Positions 7,567-14,374 of a stretch of 20,435 nt of DNA are shown piece by piece. Positions within the stretch are counted from its first letter, which is position 1. Each line of letters opens with the position of its first letter. The stretch is from CALMRE01 sp964412895 (lineage in GTDB: Bacteria; UBP6; UBA1177; JAKLFG01). The position numbers and the translations under genes were made by a program. Below the pieces are notes generated by a model. That model searched no databases. It worked only from the letters and a program-made list of their open reading frames with translations, and was not told the DNA's origin. The stretch covers positions 1-20,435 of the forward strand of contig CAYPQK010000060.1 of the NCBI GenBank assembly GCA_964412895.1. The letters run 5' to 3'.

Positions 7567-8235
7567 CTATTTCGTGTTCTCTTTTTCGGCCGCGGCGGCG
7601 GCCTCTTTTTCCGTGCGGCGCATCTCGTAGTAGGCCTCTTTGGGCATGAGGTCGCCCGGCTCTTTCCGGTCGACGAAGAGGATGCCGTCGAGGTGGTCGA
7701 GTTCATGCTGGAAGATGACGGCGGTAAAGCCTTCTATCCGTTCGGTCACCCGCCCTTTTCCGGCCACATCGTGGGCCACGGTGACCGCGGTCGACCGCGC
7801 GACCCGGCCGAACCCCGCCGGCACCGAGAGGCACCCCTCCCAGCCGGTCGCCTTTTCGGGCGAGAACTCGACGATACGCGGGTTGATATAGAATTCGAAG
7901 GGTTTGTCGGGCTTGTCCATCCGCTGGACCCACGCGGCGCGGCGGCTGATGCCGACCTGCGGGGCGGCCACCCCCACGCCGGGCGCCTTTTTGACCGTTT
8001 CGAGCATCCGCGAAGCGAGGTGCGCGATCAGCGGGTCGGCCGGGTCGATAGCGTCTGCCTTTTCGCGCAGGAATGCGTTCCCCGCCGGGGTGTTGTCCTC
8101 CACCAGCGGCATCACCTCGTTCTCCCCGCCGCCCATGATGATACGCCGTTCATAGCGGTCGATCGGTTTGACGGTGGCGCAGGAAAGAAGCGACAGTCCG
8201 GCGACACACAGCAGGATGCAAAGGGTCTTTCTCAT
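7567..8235 (-). CDS. Peptide deformylase-like lipoprotein
   Basis: A 222-residue protein of the peptide deformylase family, enzymes that remove formyl groups from N-terminal formyl-Met. All three family motifs are intact: GVGVAAPQ (86-93), EGCLS with the metal-binding Cys135 (133-137), and HELDH (177-181) with the catalytic Glu. The odd part is the N-terminus: MRKTLCILLC, a hydrophobic run and LLSC with Cys19 form a lipoprotein signal, followed by a spacer of about 60 residues absent from the cytoplasmic enzymes. GGGAG-like purines precede the start. If exported, it would act on formylated or other peptides in the periplasm or at the surface rather than at the ribosome. It lies 22 bases after the GGDEF gene and is probably co-transcribed with it. 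The C-terminus is rich in Ala, Glu and Lys. Family firm, location inferred. Confidence 0.9.
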   Translation of the reverse strand: MRKTLCILLCVAGLSLLSCATVKPIDRYERRIIMGGGENEVMPLVEDNTPAGNAFLREKADAIDPADPLIAHLASRMLETVKKAPGVGVAAPQVGISRRAAWVQRMDKPDKPFEFYINPRIVEFSPEKATGWEGCLSVPAGFGRVARSTAVTVAHDVAGKGRVTERIEGFTAVIFQHELDHLDGILFVDRKEPGDLMPKEAYYEMRRTEKEAAAAAEKENTK

Positions 8236-8257
8236 GAGTATCTCCCTGTGGAACGGG

Positions 8258-9277
8258 TCAGAGGGTCGCGATCCGCTTGTCGTCGTCCTTTTCGGCCTTT
8301 TTGAGGGCGCTCTCGGCGCGGCCGGTGAATATTTCGGGCGATTCGCCCGGTATCAGCTGGGTGACCCCGGCGGTGATGGCGAGCGGTTCGGGGCCGAAGT
8401 GGAAGGCGATGACCTCGGTCCGCAATTTTTCGGCTATCTTCATGGCGCGCGGCAGATCGGTTTCGGGCAACAGCAGTCCGAAACGGTCGTCGCCAAGCCG
8501 GACGATGATATCGGTGCGGCGGGTGTTCCGTTGGACCAGTTCGACCAGCAGGAAAAGCACCTTGTCGGTCTTTTCCTTTCCGTGCTCGATGAGTTCACCG
8601 TAGCCGTCGAGGCTGAACATGATCAGGGCGCTCGGCCGTTCATAGCGGTCCGACAGGAGAAGGTACTGCTGGAGTATATACTGGAACGCGACCGGGTTGA
8701 GGGCGCCGGTGGCGGGATCGTGCGTCGCCAGATGGAGCATGCGGTTGCGCAGGTACATCCTGCCCAGCACGCCGGCGAAGATGAGCAGTATGAAGATCGA
8801 GACGATGTTGGGAATGAGGAAATAGAAGAGCTTCACCCGCCGCTCGGCGTCGGCCTGCACTATTCGCACCGTCTTGCCGGTGATATCCCACAGCGATTCG
8901 CTCCAGACCAGTATCTGTTCGCGCAGTTCGGGCGATGCGTCCTTGCGGTAGAGCATGAGGAATTCCTTCAGCCGCCCCCAGTCCTTGCCCGCTTCGGAGA
9001 CCTGCAGCGACAGTTCGCCGTTGCTGGTCACATCGGCATGCTGCCCCAGCAGAAGGAGCGACTTGTCGATCTCCATGATGTAGAGATCGGCGTTCTTGCC
9101 GCCCAGTTCGGCCTTGACGGTGCGCTGGATGCCGCCCATCACCGCGTCGAGCAGATTGATGACCGAGGCATCGTCCTTGAGCAGGCTGATGCGCGAGAAG
9201 AGGAACAGGTTCCCCGCGAGCACCAGCAGCATGATGGCGAAGCCGCCGATGTAAAGCCCTTTGTGCTGTGTATTCAT
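8258..9277 (-). CDS. Membrane protein with degenerate GGDEF domain
   Basis: A 339-residue inner-membrane signalling protein. Two membrane helices (8-28, 152-172) flank a mostly helical periplasmic sensor region (30-150), unassigned. The cytoplasmic part (185-330) is a GGDEF fold, but the active-site signature reads GDDRF (262-266), with Asp for the second Gly and Arg for the catalytic acid. The early HD-LTG-NR element is also altered (HDPATGALN), as is the usual DxD-FK-ND region. RRTD (253-256), five residues before the signature, fits the RxxD inhibitory site that binds cyclic di-GMP. It is thus more likely a cyclic di-GMP receptor than a cyclase, an inference from known degenerate members of the family. 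The start has TTGAGGGG upstream and follows its own promoter; the deformylase gene follows closely. Confidence 0.88.
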   Translation of the reverse strand: MNTQHKGLYIGGFAIMLLVLAGNLFLFSRISLLKDDASVINLLDAVMGGIQRTVKAELGGKNADLYIMEIDKSLLLLGQHADVTSNGELSLQVSEAGKDWGRLKEFLMLYRKDASPELREQILVWSESLWDITGKTVRIVQADAERRVKLFYFLIPNIVSIFILLIFAGVLGRMYLRNRMLHLATHDPATGALNPVAFQYILQQYLLLSDRYERPSALIMFSLDGYGELIEHGKEKTDKVLFLLVELVQRNTRRTDIIVRLGDDRFGLLLPETDLPRAMKIAEKLRTEVIAFHFGPEPLAITAGVTQLIPGESPEIFTGRAESALKKAEKDDDKRIATL

Positions 9278-9302
9278 GGTGCGCCCCTCAATAACCTCAT
9301 CA

Positions 9303-9331
9303 GTGATACACTACTTGAGAAGCGATGTCAA
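9303..9331 (-). promoter_or_regulatory. Predicted sigma70-type promoter of the GGDEF gene
   Basis: On the minus strand a perfect TTGACA (9326-9331) and TATCAC (9303-9308, 4 of 6) are 17 bases apart, about 25 bases before the GGDEF start codon. It sits right after the stop of the GH18 gene, so GGDEF and deformylase need not depend on readthrough from there. Confidence 0.55.
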
Positions 9332-9340
9332 ATTGTTATC

Positions 9341-11149
9341 TCATATCAGCGTACAGCCGCACCCGCCGGAAGAACCGGCGGTGTCGGTGTCGGTAACGGG
9401 AATATCATCGGTGGACGGAATGGACTCCGTGGACGAAGTGGACTCATCTGTTTCGGCTGACCCGTCGGTGTCCATTTCAGCCATATCGTCCACTATGTCC
9501 ACCCTGTCCATGTCGTCCATTTCGTCCCCGGCCACGGTATCGCCATCAGCCACTTCCCCATCATCGGCCGTCACCAACTCGTCGGCCGTCACCGAGTCGT
9601 CGTCACTCTCCCACGCCGCCTCCAGCCGGTAAGCGCCCCCCATCCGGACGCCGGCGGCGGTCACGAAGGTGTCGACGGCGGCGTAATAGGTCCCGGCGTC
9701 GAGCGGTGCGGTGAGCGTTATGTGATCGCGGTCGATACAGTCGCCGGGCGACAGGCTCCGGAGCAGGTGGATGTCGAGATCCTCGCGCGCCGCCGCATCG
9801 CTCCCCTCCCCTTTGGTGAGCGTGAGCGTCAGGGTCCCCGATCCTTTCAGCCGCAGTTCGTAGAGCATCTCGGGACCTTCCTCGCTCAGCGCGGCGCTGT
9901 TCTCATAGTTGTCGCAGGTGTAGCTGTCGAATTCGTCCGACATATAGTAATAGGTATTACTTTCATGGAGGAACGGGAAGGTGTCGGCGACCACCGGGTC
10001 GGCGGCCGAACCCGCCACGCGGTCGGTGAAGGCGGCCGCCAGTTCGCGCCAGTAGTCGTCGGCGGTCCCGTCATAGGTAAGCGCCCACATCCCGGTACCG
10101 CCCGACGGATTATCGTTCACGAAAGCGAGTTTCTGCGCGAAGGTAGCCGGCGTATCGAACCAGAGCTGGTGCCAGCCGCCGCTCTGATAGGCTTTGTAGA
10201 CCGTCTCCGAACCGTCATCGTACACCGCGCCGGTCATGTCGATGGCGCTGTAGAACGCCGCGACGCCGTTGGCGGCCTGCGTTCCCGGCACCGCGTCGGA
10301 GGTCGACGGCCAGTCGTAGCCATAGTACGGGAAGCCGAGTATCAGCCGCTCGAGCCCCGCGCCGCCGAGCTTCGCCGCGTAGTCTTCATAAGAACGCGTC
10401 ACGCAGATGCCGCCCGTCGTCCACGGCGACTCCGATATGAGCGGGGAGACCGGGCCGGGGTCGCCCCCTTTCCAGTGGTAGTCGTAGGCCATGATGAAGA
10501 AATGGTCCATCCCCCCCATGTCGCCGATGGCGAAGGTATCCTGCCAGTCGACCGCCCAGAGCGCCGCCGATACCTCGAGCGCTGCGTCGCGGCTGTGGAA
10601 GTAGTCGGCCAGATCGGCAAAGAAGTCGGCGATGGCGACGCTGTCGCTGCCACTCGATATCTCAAAGTCGATGTTGAGCCCGTCAGCCCCCGCGTCGTGA
10701 ACGAGGGCGTAGGTCGCCGCGAAGAAGGTCGCCTTCTGCGCCTCGCTGCCGACCAGCGCCAGCACCGTCGCCTTGTCGAAGCCGGTCACGACCAGATGGA
10801 CCTTCACGCCGTAGCTCTGCGCCTCGGCGATGGGAGCCGCATCGGGCCAGTCGTGGCAGTCGCCGAGCGCGCCGCTGGCCGCCAGTTCGCACGAGAAGAA
10901 CAGTATGTCGGTCAGGAGCGCGTACTTGAGGTTCGCCGTGTCGTTGGCCCAGTACGGCAGATAGCCGAAGACCCGCTTGTTGACGATCGGGCTCCCCATC
11001 TCGCCGGCATAGGCGACCGGCCCGTTGTCGTACACCGCGAGCGGCGCGATGAAGCGGTGCGACGCCAGTTCGCGGGCATGGATACCGGGCGTATCGGCAA
11101 GCGCGATGCTCCACGCCGCCACAAGAAGCGCACTGATGAAAAGACGCAT
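9341..11149 (-). CDS. Exported GH18 glycoside hydrolase (YaaH/SleL-like) with Asp-rich tail
   Basis: A 602-residue secreted protein. The start follows AAGGGGAGG, and a signal peptide ends near IALA-D (residue 19). Residues 55-380 form a glycosidase family 18 barrel. The catalytic motif is DGLNIDFE (156-163) with Glu163 as acid. Asn159 in place of the first Asp of DxDxE is usual in the YaaH/SleL branch that acts on N-acetylglucosamine polymers such as peptidoglycan. Other family marks are MAYDYHW, LGFPYYGYDW and MWALTYDG. Residues near 395-525 look like a PPC-type beta domain that often follows secreted enzymes. An Asp, Thr and Ser-rich tail (527-592) ends in GGCGCTLI, a Cys pair three residues from the end that recalls short MYXO-CTERM-like tails but has no membrane segment. 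Substrate is inferred: chitin or peptidoglycan. Confidence 0.88.
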   Translation of the reverse strand: MRLFISALLVAAWSIALADTPGIHARELASHRFIAPLAVYDNGPVAYAGEMGSPIVNKRVFGYLPYWANDTANLKYALLTDILFFSCELAASGALGDCHDWPDAAPIAEAQSYGVKVHLVVTGFDKATVLALVGSEAQKATFFAATYALVHDAGADGLNIDFEISSGSDSVAIADFFADLADYFHSRDAALEVSAALWAVDWQDTFAIGDMGGMDHFFIMAYDYHWKGGDPGPVSPLISESPWTTGGICVTRSYEDYAAKLGGAGLERLILGFPYYGYDWPSTSDAVPGTQAANGVAAFYSAIDMTGAVYDDGSETVYKAYQSGGWHQLWFDTPATFAQKLAFVNDNPSGGTGMWALTYDGTADDYWRELAAAFTDRVAGSAADPVVADTFPFLHESNTYYYMSDEFDSYTCDNYENSAALSEEGPEMLYELRLKGSGTLTLTLTKGEGSDAAAREDLDIHLLRSLSPGDCIDRDHITLTAPLDAGTYYAAVDTFVTAAGVRMGGAYRLEAAWESDDDSVTADELVTADDGEVADGDTVAGDEMDDMDRVDIVDDMAEMDTDGSAETDESTSSTESIPSTDDIPVTDTDTAGSSGGCGCTLI

Positions 11150-11177
11150 CGCGACCTCCCCTTTTCGGAACGGTCAC

Positions 11178-11206
11178 AGCATAGCGCCCGCCGCGACGCG
11201 CGGCAA
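11178..11206 (-). promoter_or_regulatory. Predicted promoter of the GH18 gene
   Basis: On the minus strand TTGCCG (11201-11206) and TATGCT (11178-11183) are 17 bases apart, each 4 of 6 to the consensus. Transcription would begin about 20 bases before the ATG at 11149. Confidence 0.4.
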
Positions 11207-11237
11207 GAAAAACCAACAGCCTCCCCATCCCCATCCC

Positions 11238-11273
11238 CGTCCCTTATGTCCTTTTCGTCCCTTATGTCCTTTT
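11238..11273. repeat. Two tandem copies of an 18-bp intergenic repeat
   Basis: The unit cgtcccttatgtcctttt occurs twice in a row (11238-11255 and 11256-11273) and a third begins as ccct. It is preceded by ccatccccatcccc. The repeat lies in the 236-base divergent region between the GH18 and padR-like genes, upstream of both predicted promoters. Nothing else but the promoters is seen in this region. Confidence 0.85.
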
Positions 11274-11330
11274 CCCTGCTTTCTACACTGAATTATTCCG
11301 GTCAGTTATCTACTTTTTTCCGTTAGTACC

Positions 11331-11359
11331 TTGCTTTATGCAGTAGCGTGTTGTATGTT
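11331..11359 (+). promoter_or_regulatory. Possible promoter of the PadR operon
   Basis: TTGCTT (11331-11336) and TATGTT (11354-11359) are 17 bases apart, ending about 26 bases before the ATG at 11386. The match is modest (3 and 4 of 6), as is common for regulated promoters. I saw no clear PadR-type inverted repeat. Confidence 0.35.
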
Positions 11360-11385
11360 GTACCGTGCTTAGTGTAGGAGGCAGC

Positions 11386-11709
11386 ATGAATGTTCAATTC
11401 AAGAAAGGGGTCCTTGACCTGTGCGTGCTGGCGGTGGTGGCCGAAGGCGACTGCTACGGTTACGAACTGGTGAAGCGGATCTCGGAGAACATCGAGATCG
11501 CCGAGGGGACCATCTATCCGCTCTTGCGGAAGTTCCAGAACGAGGGGTACTGCGAGACCTATCTGACCGAATCGAGCGGCGGGCCGCCGCGCAAGTATTA
11601 CCGGCTCACTACCGCCGGACGCCGGATGCGCGATCAGCTCATCGGCGAATGGACCAAGTTCTCGAAAAGCGTCGATACGATAATAACCAGTAACCGAAAG
11701 GGGGCGTAG
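11386..11709 (+). CDS. PadR family transcriptional regulator
   Basis: A 107-residue DNA-binding protein. The start at 11386 has a perfect AGGAGG (11376-11381); an in-frame ATG 21 bases upstream lies before it and is rejected. The winged helix-turn-helix covers nearly the whole protein. Family marks are GYELVKRI, EGTIYPLLRKF, and RKYYRLTTAGR in the wing. PadR proteins of this short class usually repress their own operon and bind small molecules or sense envelope stress. Here it leads a three-gene operon with a DUF1700 and a DUF4097 protein, an arrangement known mainly from Firmicutes, in which the regulator and the membrane proteins act together. The ligand is unknown. Confidence 0.93.
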   Translation: MNVQFKKGVLDLCVLAVVAEGDCYGYELVKRISENIEIAEGTIYPLLRKFQNEGYCETYLTESSGGPPRKYYRLTTAGRRMRDQLIGEWTKFSKSVDTIITSNRKGA

Positions 11710-11710
11710 A

Positions 11711-12289
11711 ATGGATAAGAGACAGTATCTGGCACGGCTCCGGGACAGCCTTGCGGGGCTTCCCCTACCGGAGGTCGAGGATATCCTCCGCGACTACGAG
11801 GAGCATTTCCGCATCGGCGCCGAGTCCGGCAAGTCGGAGGCCGATATCGCCCTCTCGCTCGGGATGCCCGAGGAGATCGCGCGGCAGTACCGCGGCGAGG
11901 CGCCGGTGGGCGTCACGATCGTCGATGAACCGGTCGACCGGACGAAGATGTGGATCGCCGGTGCGGTCCTCATCGCGCTTAATGTGATGGTGCTCGCCAC
12001 GCCGGTGATGTCGCTTTTCTGGATGTGGCTCGCGTCGTGGATCGTCGCGTGGGTCGCGGCGATACTGGGGGTGGTCATCATCATCGCGGGACTGGTGACC
12101 ATACCCATTCCGATACTTAATTTCTTCGCCGCGCCGTTCCTCGTCTTTTTCGGCGCCGGGGCGCTCCTGCTGGGGATCGGCGGCACGATGCTGCTGTCGG
12201 TAGTGACCGCGCTTGCCGTGAGGGCGATCAAGTGGTGGGTCAACTTCAATATCGGCCTTGCCCGCCGAGCGGGAGGGGCCCATGCGTAG
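11711..12289 (+). CDS. DUF1700/HAAS-domain membrane protein
   Basis: A 192-residue inner-membrane protein starting one base after the padR stop, with GGGGG as ribosome-binding site. Residues 1-65 form the helical HAAS domain typical of PadR-linked proteins, with the marks YLARLRDSL, DYEEHF and LGMPEEIARQY. Four hydrophobic segments follow between about 80 and 175. Family members are thought to pair with the PadR regulator and the DUF4097 protein as a membrane sensing unit, though the signal is not known. The last eight bases overlap the DUF4097 gene. Confidence 0.9.
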   Translation: MDKRQYLARLRDSLAGLPLPEVEDILRDYEEHFRIGAESGKSEADIALSLGMPEEIARQYRGEAPVGVTIVDEPVDRTKMWIAGAVLIALNVMVLATPVMSLFWMWLASWIVAWVAAILGVVIIIAGLVTIPIPILNFFAAPFLVFFGAGALLLGIGGTMLLSVVTALAVRAIKWWVNFNIGLARRAGGAHA

Positions 12290-13079
12290 GAAAGTGGTCA
12301 CCGCGCTCATCTGCATCGCGCTTTCGGGCGTATCGTTCGCCGTCGCCTTCGGGATGTTTTTCAACGCGGCGCAGGCGGGCACCGCCTTCGCCCAGAGCGG
12401 CCTCTCACCGCTGTTCAAGAATGTGACGGGGCTCATCCGCGAAGGGATGGAGCCGATGCGCGGCTGTTCGGTCGACGATTTCGAGGGCGATCTGAAGAGC
12501 ATCAGTGTCTCCACCATCACCGCCGGGGTGCGGCTTGAGACGATCCCCGACGCCGCGCCGGTGCTCAACACCGACGCCGGAGTGAACTGCAAACGGACCG
12601 GCGACAAGCTGGAGATCCGTGTTCCGCCGTTCAGCCTGCGGAAACGCCACCATTCGGTCAATCTGCGGATGCCCCCGACCGATTCGGGCGACCTGACCCT
12701 CTATCTGCCGCTGGGTAAACGGTACGATCTGGAGGTCAAAACGATATCGGGCGACATCCGCGCCGAAGATATCGCGGTCGGAAAACTGGCGGTCGAAAGC
12801 AAATCGGGCGACATCTCCGTCAAAGGGCTCACCGGCGATCTGACCGCGTCGGCGGTGTCGGGCGACATCACCGCCGAACTCAAGGAACTGACGCTCTTCG
12901 CCGCCGCCGTGGCGGTGTCGGGTGACATACGGCTCCGCCTGCCGGGGAACGAGCCCTACGACATCACCACCGAATCGGTGTCGGGGACGCTGTCGGTGAA
13001 CGCCTCCGAGGAAAAGGGAGCACAGAAGCAGGTGCAGGTCAAAACGGTGTCGGGCGATATCTCGGTCGAAGCGCGCTAG
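12282..13079 (+). CDS. DUF4097 beta-solenoid protein
   Basis: A 265-residue exported or membrane-anchored protein. The ATG at 12282 has GGGAGGGG just upstream and overlaps the DUF1700 stop by eight bases; a TTG further upstream is not preferred. One N-terminal hydrophobic segment (4-27) is followed by a possible signal peptidase site near AQA-G (32). From about residue 150 on, short repeats marked by SGDI or SGTL recur about every 20 residues, the DUF4097 pattern of a right-handed beta-solenoid. With PadR and DUF1700 it completes a known three-gene module. Its role is not established; a part in envelope sensing is inferred from context. Confidence 0.9.
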   Translation: MRRKVVTALICIALSGVSFAVAFGMFFNAAQAGTAFAQSGLSPLFKNVTGLIREGMEPMRGCSVDDFEGDLKSISVSTITAGVRLETIPDAAPVLNTDAGVNCKRTGDKLEIRVPPFSLRKRHHSVNLRMPPTDSGDLTLYLPLGKRYDLEVKTISGDIRAEDIAVGKLAVESKSGDISVKGLTGDLTASAVSGDITAELKELTLFAAAVAVSGDIRLRLPGNEPYDITTESVSGTLSVNASEEKGAQKQVQVKTVSGDISVEAR

Positions 13080-13080
13080 T

Positions 13081-13335
13081 TCAGCCCCAGCGCAGTTTCA
13101 ATATCAGGATGGTTAGCGACAGGGCGAGCGTCACGATATTGGCCGCGATGATGGGGGCGTCCCCTATCAGGATCCCGTAGATCAGCCACAAGAGGATGCC
13201 GATCGAGAACAGTGCGTACATCGGCAGCGATATATCCTGCGTATGCCGCGTCCTTATGATGCGGACCGCCTGCGGCACGAACGACACGGTGGTGAGGGTC
13301 GCGGCAACGGCGCCGATGAGGTCGGTGAGGTTCAT
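13081..13335 (-). CDS. SemiSWEET-type sugar transporter (PQ-loop family)
   Basis: An 84-residue inner-membrane protein with three helices (about 6-24, 42-58, 62-80), the size and layout of bacterial SemiSWEETs, which work as dimers. The PQ motif is at residues 21-22 in SFVPQAVRI, with RTRHTQDIS after it and LLWLIYG in the second helix. SemiSWEETs move small sugars down their gradient, but the substrate here is unknown. The ATG overlaps the stop of speD (ATGA at 13332-13335), so the two are translated together. Its stop lies one base from the stop of the convergent DUF4097 gene. Confidence 0.9.
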   Translation of the reverse strand: MNLTDLIGAVAATLTTVSFVPQAVRIIRTRHTQDISLPMYALFSIGILLWLIYGILIGDAPIIAANIVTLALSLTILILKLRWG

Positions 13336-14204
13336 CCGGGGCCGAACATCTTCGGCATCGAGGGAAGGTTGCGGCCGTAGAATATCTCGTTCATCTCGCG
13401 GGTGAGCCGCTGTTTGATCTTGCGTTTCTCCATCGAGTTGATCTGCCGCTTCGAGACGCCGAAGAGATAGTTGTCGAGATCGAAATCGCGCAGGATCATC
13501 TTGGTGTGGAAGATGTTGTCCTGATAGACATTGAGATCGACGCAGTGGAACGCGTCGAGCGTGTCGGGATGGATGAAATTCTGTATCGAGTGCAGTTTGT
13601 GATCGAGGAATATCTTGCGGCCGTCCATGACCCGCGTGAAGCCGCGGACCCGGTAGTCGATGTTGATGATGTCGGATTCGAAGCTGTCGAGCAGGAAATT
13701 GAGCGCCTTCAAGGGCGATATCCGGCCGCAGGTCGATACATCGATGTCGACGCGGAAGGTCGATATGCCGCTGTCGGGGTGGCTTTCGGGATAGGTGTGG
13801 ACCGTGAGGTGGCTCTTGTCGAGGTGCATGGTCACATCGCCTCCTTCGCCGTTCTCGCCGTTCTCGGGGCAATCGCCCGCGCCTTCGTAGATGGACCCGG
13901 CGAGCTTGCCTCCCTGCACCACCTTCTCCTCGGAGATGAGCACGACCACGCTCGCCCCCTGCGGATCGTAGTCCTGTTTGGAGATATTGAGGACATTGGA
14001 GCCGATGATCTCGGAGACCTGTTCGAGGATGCTGGTGAGGCGGTCCGAGTTGTATTCTTCATCGATGTACTGGATGTAGGCGCGGCGGTCCTCGCGGGTC
14101 ATCGCGTAGCAGACATCGTATATATTGAAGGAAAGGGTCTTGGTCAGGTTGTTGAACCCGTAGAGCTGCATTTTCTTCTTGTTGCTCATCTGCTTCACTT
14201 TCAT
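13332..14204 (-). CDS. speD: S-adenosylmethionine decarboxylase proenzyme
   Basis: A 290-residue pyruvoyl enzyme of the E. coli type (264 residues there). It decarboxylates S-adenosylmethionine to supply the aminopropyl group for spermidine. The proenzyme cleaves itself between Lys130 and Ser131 in DKSHLTVHTYPES; Ser131 becomes the pyruvoyl group. Cys159 in STCG matches the catalytic Cys of the family, at the same distance from the cleavage site as in E. coli. IDYRVRGFTR, NVYQDNIFHTKM and YGRNLPS near the end are also conserved. Compared with E. coli there are extra residues at the start and an insert of Gly, Glu and Asn near 105-123. The start follows AAGGGAGG. A SemiSWEET gene is coupled downstream. 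No spermidine synthase gene is next to it. Confidence 0.97.
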   Translation of the reverse strand: MKVKQMSNKKKMQLYGFNNLTKTLSFNIYDVCYAMTREDRRAYIQYIDEEYNSDRLTSILEQVSEIIGSNVLNISKQDYDPQGASVVVLISEEKVVQGGKLAGSIYEGAGDCPENGENGEGGDVTMHLDKSHLTVHTYPESHPDSGISTFRVDIDVSTCGRISPLKALNFLLDSFESDIINIDYRVRGFTRVMDGRKIFLDHKLHSIQNFIHPDTLDAFHCVDLNVYQDNIFHTKMILRDFDLDNYLFGVSKRQINSMEKRKIKQRLTREMNEIFYGRNLPSMPKMFGPG

Positions 14205-14233
14205 GGGCGCCTCCCTTGGGCAAAACCGGCGTA

Positions 14234-14261
14234 ATCATAAATAGTATTTTGGATTTATCAA
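14234..14261 (-). promoter_or_regulatory. Predicted sigma70-type promoter of speD
   Basis: On the minus strand TTGATA (14256-14261) and TATGAT (14234-14239) are 16 bases apart, each 5 of 6. The transcript leader would be only about 23 bases, too short for a riboswitch upstream of speD. The divergent region is notably AT-rich. Confidence 0.55.
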
Positions 14262-14296
14262 TAAAAATCTTCGGCGAAAAAATCGTCTCAAAAAGA

Positions 14297-14324
14297 TTGA
14301 ATTTTATCTTTTTTTTGCTAGAGT
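14297..14324 (+). promoter_or_regulatory. Possible promoter of the HEAT-repeat lipoprotein gene
   Basis: TTGAAT (14297-14302) and TAGAGT (14319-14324) are 16 bases apart with eight T in a row between them. Each box matches at 4 of 6 positions. A TATAAA at 14355-14360 lies too near the ribosome-binding site to be preferred. Confidence 0.35.
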
Positions 14325-14374
14325 GAACCGGAATTGTAACGGTTTCGCTGACTTTATAAATGGAGAGGTATCCG

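Noticed and set aside
9341..9352. CTLI end of the GH18 protein as a CaaX prenylation box
   Set aside because: Protein prenylation of this kind is a eukaryotic cytosolic process; this protein is exported by a bacterium.
9722..11326. Open frame of 534 codons on the plus strand
   Set aside because: Antisense to the GH18 enzyme; no domain, no ribosome-binding site, and it crosses the GH18 promoter.
13081..13872. A 263-codon minus-strand frame that includes the SemiSWEET
   Set aside because: The part upstream of 13335 is Arg/His/Pro-rich noise in a second frame of speD. The ATG at 13335 with the ATGA overlap gives the normal 84-residue transporter.
14205..14374. SAM or polyamine riboswitch before speD
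   Set aside because: The predicted promoter leaves only about 23 bases of leader, and I see no conserved riboswitch core.
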